DNA of 36,289 bases from Clostridiales bacterium (GTDB lineage Bacteria; Bacillota; Clostridia; Saccharofermentanales; DTU023). Location of the stretch: positions 1 to 36,289 of the forward strand of contig JAQYCV010000033.1 in the NCBI GenBank assembly GCA_028724525.1, in the 5' to 3' direction. Below the pieces are notes generated by a model. That model saw nothing but the letters and a program-made list of their open reading frames with translations, made no database searches and was not told where the DNA came from. Shown piece by piece: positions 35,745 through 36,289 of this stretch (positions are counted from its first letter, which is position 1; every line of letters begins with the position of its first letter). The translations under genes were made by a program, and so were the position numbers.

Positions 35745-36289
35745 ATGTATGATGTCGCCATCATTGGAGCAGGCATTGTAGGCTCCTGCTTGGCTTACGA
35801 ATGTTCCCGCTACGCGCTCAAGGTCCTGCTTCTGGAAAAAGAAAATGATGTATCCTTAGGGGCCTCCCGCGCCAACACCGCCATCATTCATGGGGGCTAC
35901 GATCCGGACCCCAAGAGTTTGATGGGGCAGTTGAATGTAGCTGGTGCTTATTTGACCATGGACCGGGTCAAAACTTTAGACGTAGAATTTAAAAAAACCG
36001 GATCTTTAATTGTCGGTTTTGATTCAGAAGATGCCCAGGTCATTCAGGAAAAATATAACCGAGGCCTAGAGAACGGCGTAAAGGGGATGCAGATCCTCAG
36101 TGGAGAAGAGGCCCGCCAACGGGAAGCTCATCTTTCGCCAGAAGTGACCATGGCCCTCTGGGTGCCCGATTCTGGCGTCATCAATCCTTGGGAATTCACC
36201 CTGGCCCATGCCGAGGTCGCCGTACGAGAAGGGGTAGACCTGAAGCTTGAGCAAGAGGTAACCTCCATTAGCTGGCAAGATGACCATTA
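35745..36289 (+). CDS. FAD-dependent glycerol-3-phosphate dehydrogenase-like oxidoreductase (3' end outside window)
   Basis: The first ~181 codons of an FAD oxidoreductase of the DAO/GlpA type. The N-terminus MYDVAIIGAGIVGSCLAYE has the GxGxxG dinucleotide fold, followed by LLLEKENDVSLGASRANTAIIHGGYD (the landmark SRANTAIIHGGYD is typical of clostridial GlpA-like proteins) and a substrate-domain start (TGSLIVGF). The frame is open to the window end. I choose the ATG at 35745 because AGGAG (35733-35737) is 7 bases upstream; the ATG at 35739 would be only 1 base from it. The RBS overlaps the glpK stop, so the genes are coupled. In Clostridia such proteins often precede a second FAD/NAD protein and a small DUF1667 protein. 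Confidence 0.9.
   Translation, partial: MYDVAIIGAGIVGSCLAYECSRYALKVLLLEKENDVSLGASRANTAIIHGGYDPDPKSLMGQLNVAGAYLTMDRVKTLDVEFKKTGSLIVGFDSEDAQVIQEKYNRGLENGVKGMQILSGEEARQREAHLSPEVTMALWVPDSGVINPWEFTLAHAEVAVREGVDLKLEQEVTSISWQDDH

Overview
The window looks like a chromosomal segment of a Gram-positive Firmicute, most likely class Clostridia. The evidence is a SCIFF (six cysteines in forty-five residues) ranthipeptide precursor with its radical SAM maturase, an LPXTG surface protein, a Rho with a Lys/Arg/Asn-rich N-terminal insertion, and strong AGGAG-type ribosome binding sites. No rRNA, tRNA, transposase, integrase or cas gene was seen. I could not assign a genus.

Left end (1-4200) is AT-richer and looks accessory. 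It holds the 3' part of a DUF2075-type P-loop ATPase/helicase gene that is broken: an internal deletion removed the Walker A region and shifted the frame. Next comes a gene-free stretch with at least eight diverged tandem copies of a ~63-bp unit, each built around an imperfect GTGAAA...TTTCAC dyad. Then follows a minus-strand gene for a secreted, very acidic, sortase-anchored (LPATG) protein of unknown function.

Centre left (4211-16615, all plus strand). A heterodimeric ABC exporter is followed by the SCIFF peptide gene (promoter, operator-like palindrome and a hairpin terminator after it) and its maturase, which appears to start at a CTG codon. A tightly spaced run then continues with an Orn/Lys/Arg-decarboxylase-fold enzyme, 5-formyltetrahydrofolate cyclo-ligase, a second heterodimeric ABC exporter and a patatin-like phospholipase. 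Both exporters show the asymmetric (one degenerate, one consensus) ATP-site pattern.

Centre (16605-19118, minus strand): rho with a near-consensus promoter, and cutC with a strong intrinsic terminator.

Centre right (19354-28917, plus strand): a ROK-family regulator, an M81 (MlrC-like) metallopeptidase, a complete peptide-type ABC importer (binding protein, two permeases, two ATPases) and a GH29 alpha-L-fucosidase-like enzyme. Together they look like one uptake and breakdown operon for a peptide- or sugar-containing substrate, with an attenuator-like hairpin after the binding-protein gene.

Right end (28982-36289): ywlG-like and mreB-like genes on the minus strand, then on the plus strand a TraX-family membrane protein, leuS, glpK and the start of an FAD-dependent glycerol-3-phosphate-dehydrogenase-like gene that runs off the window.
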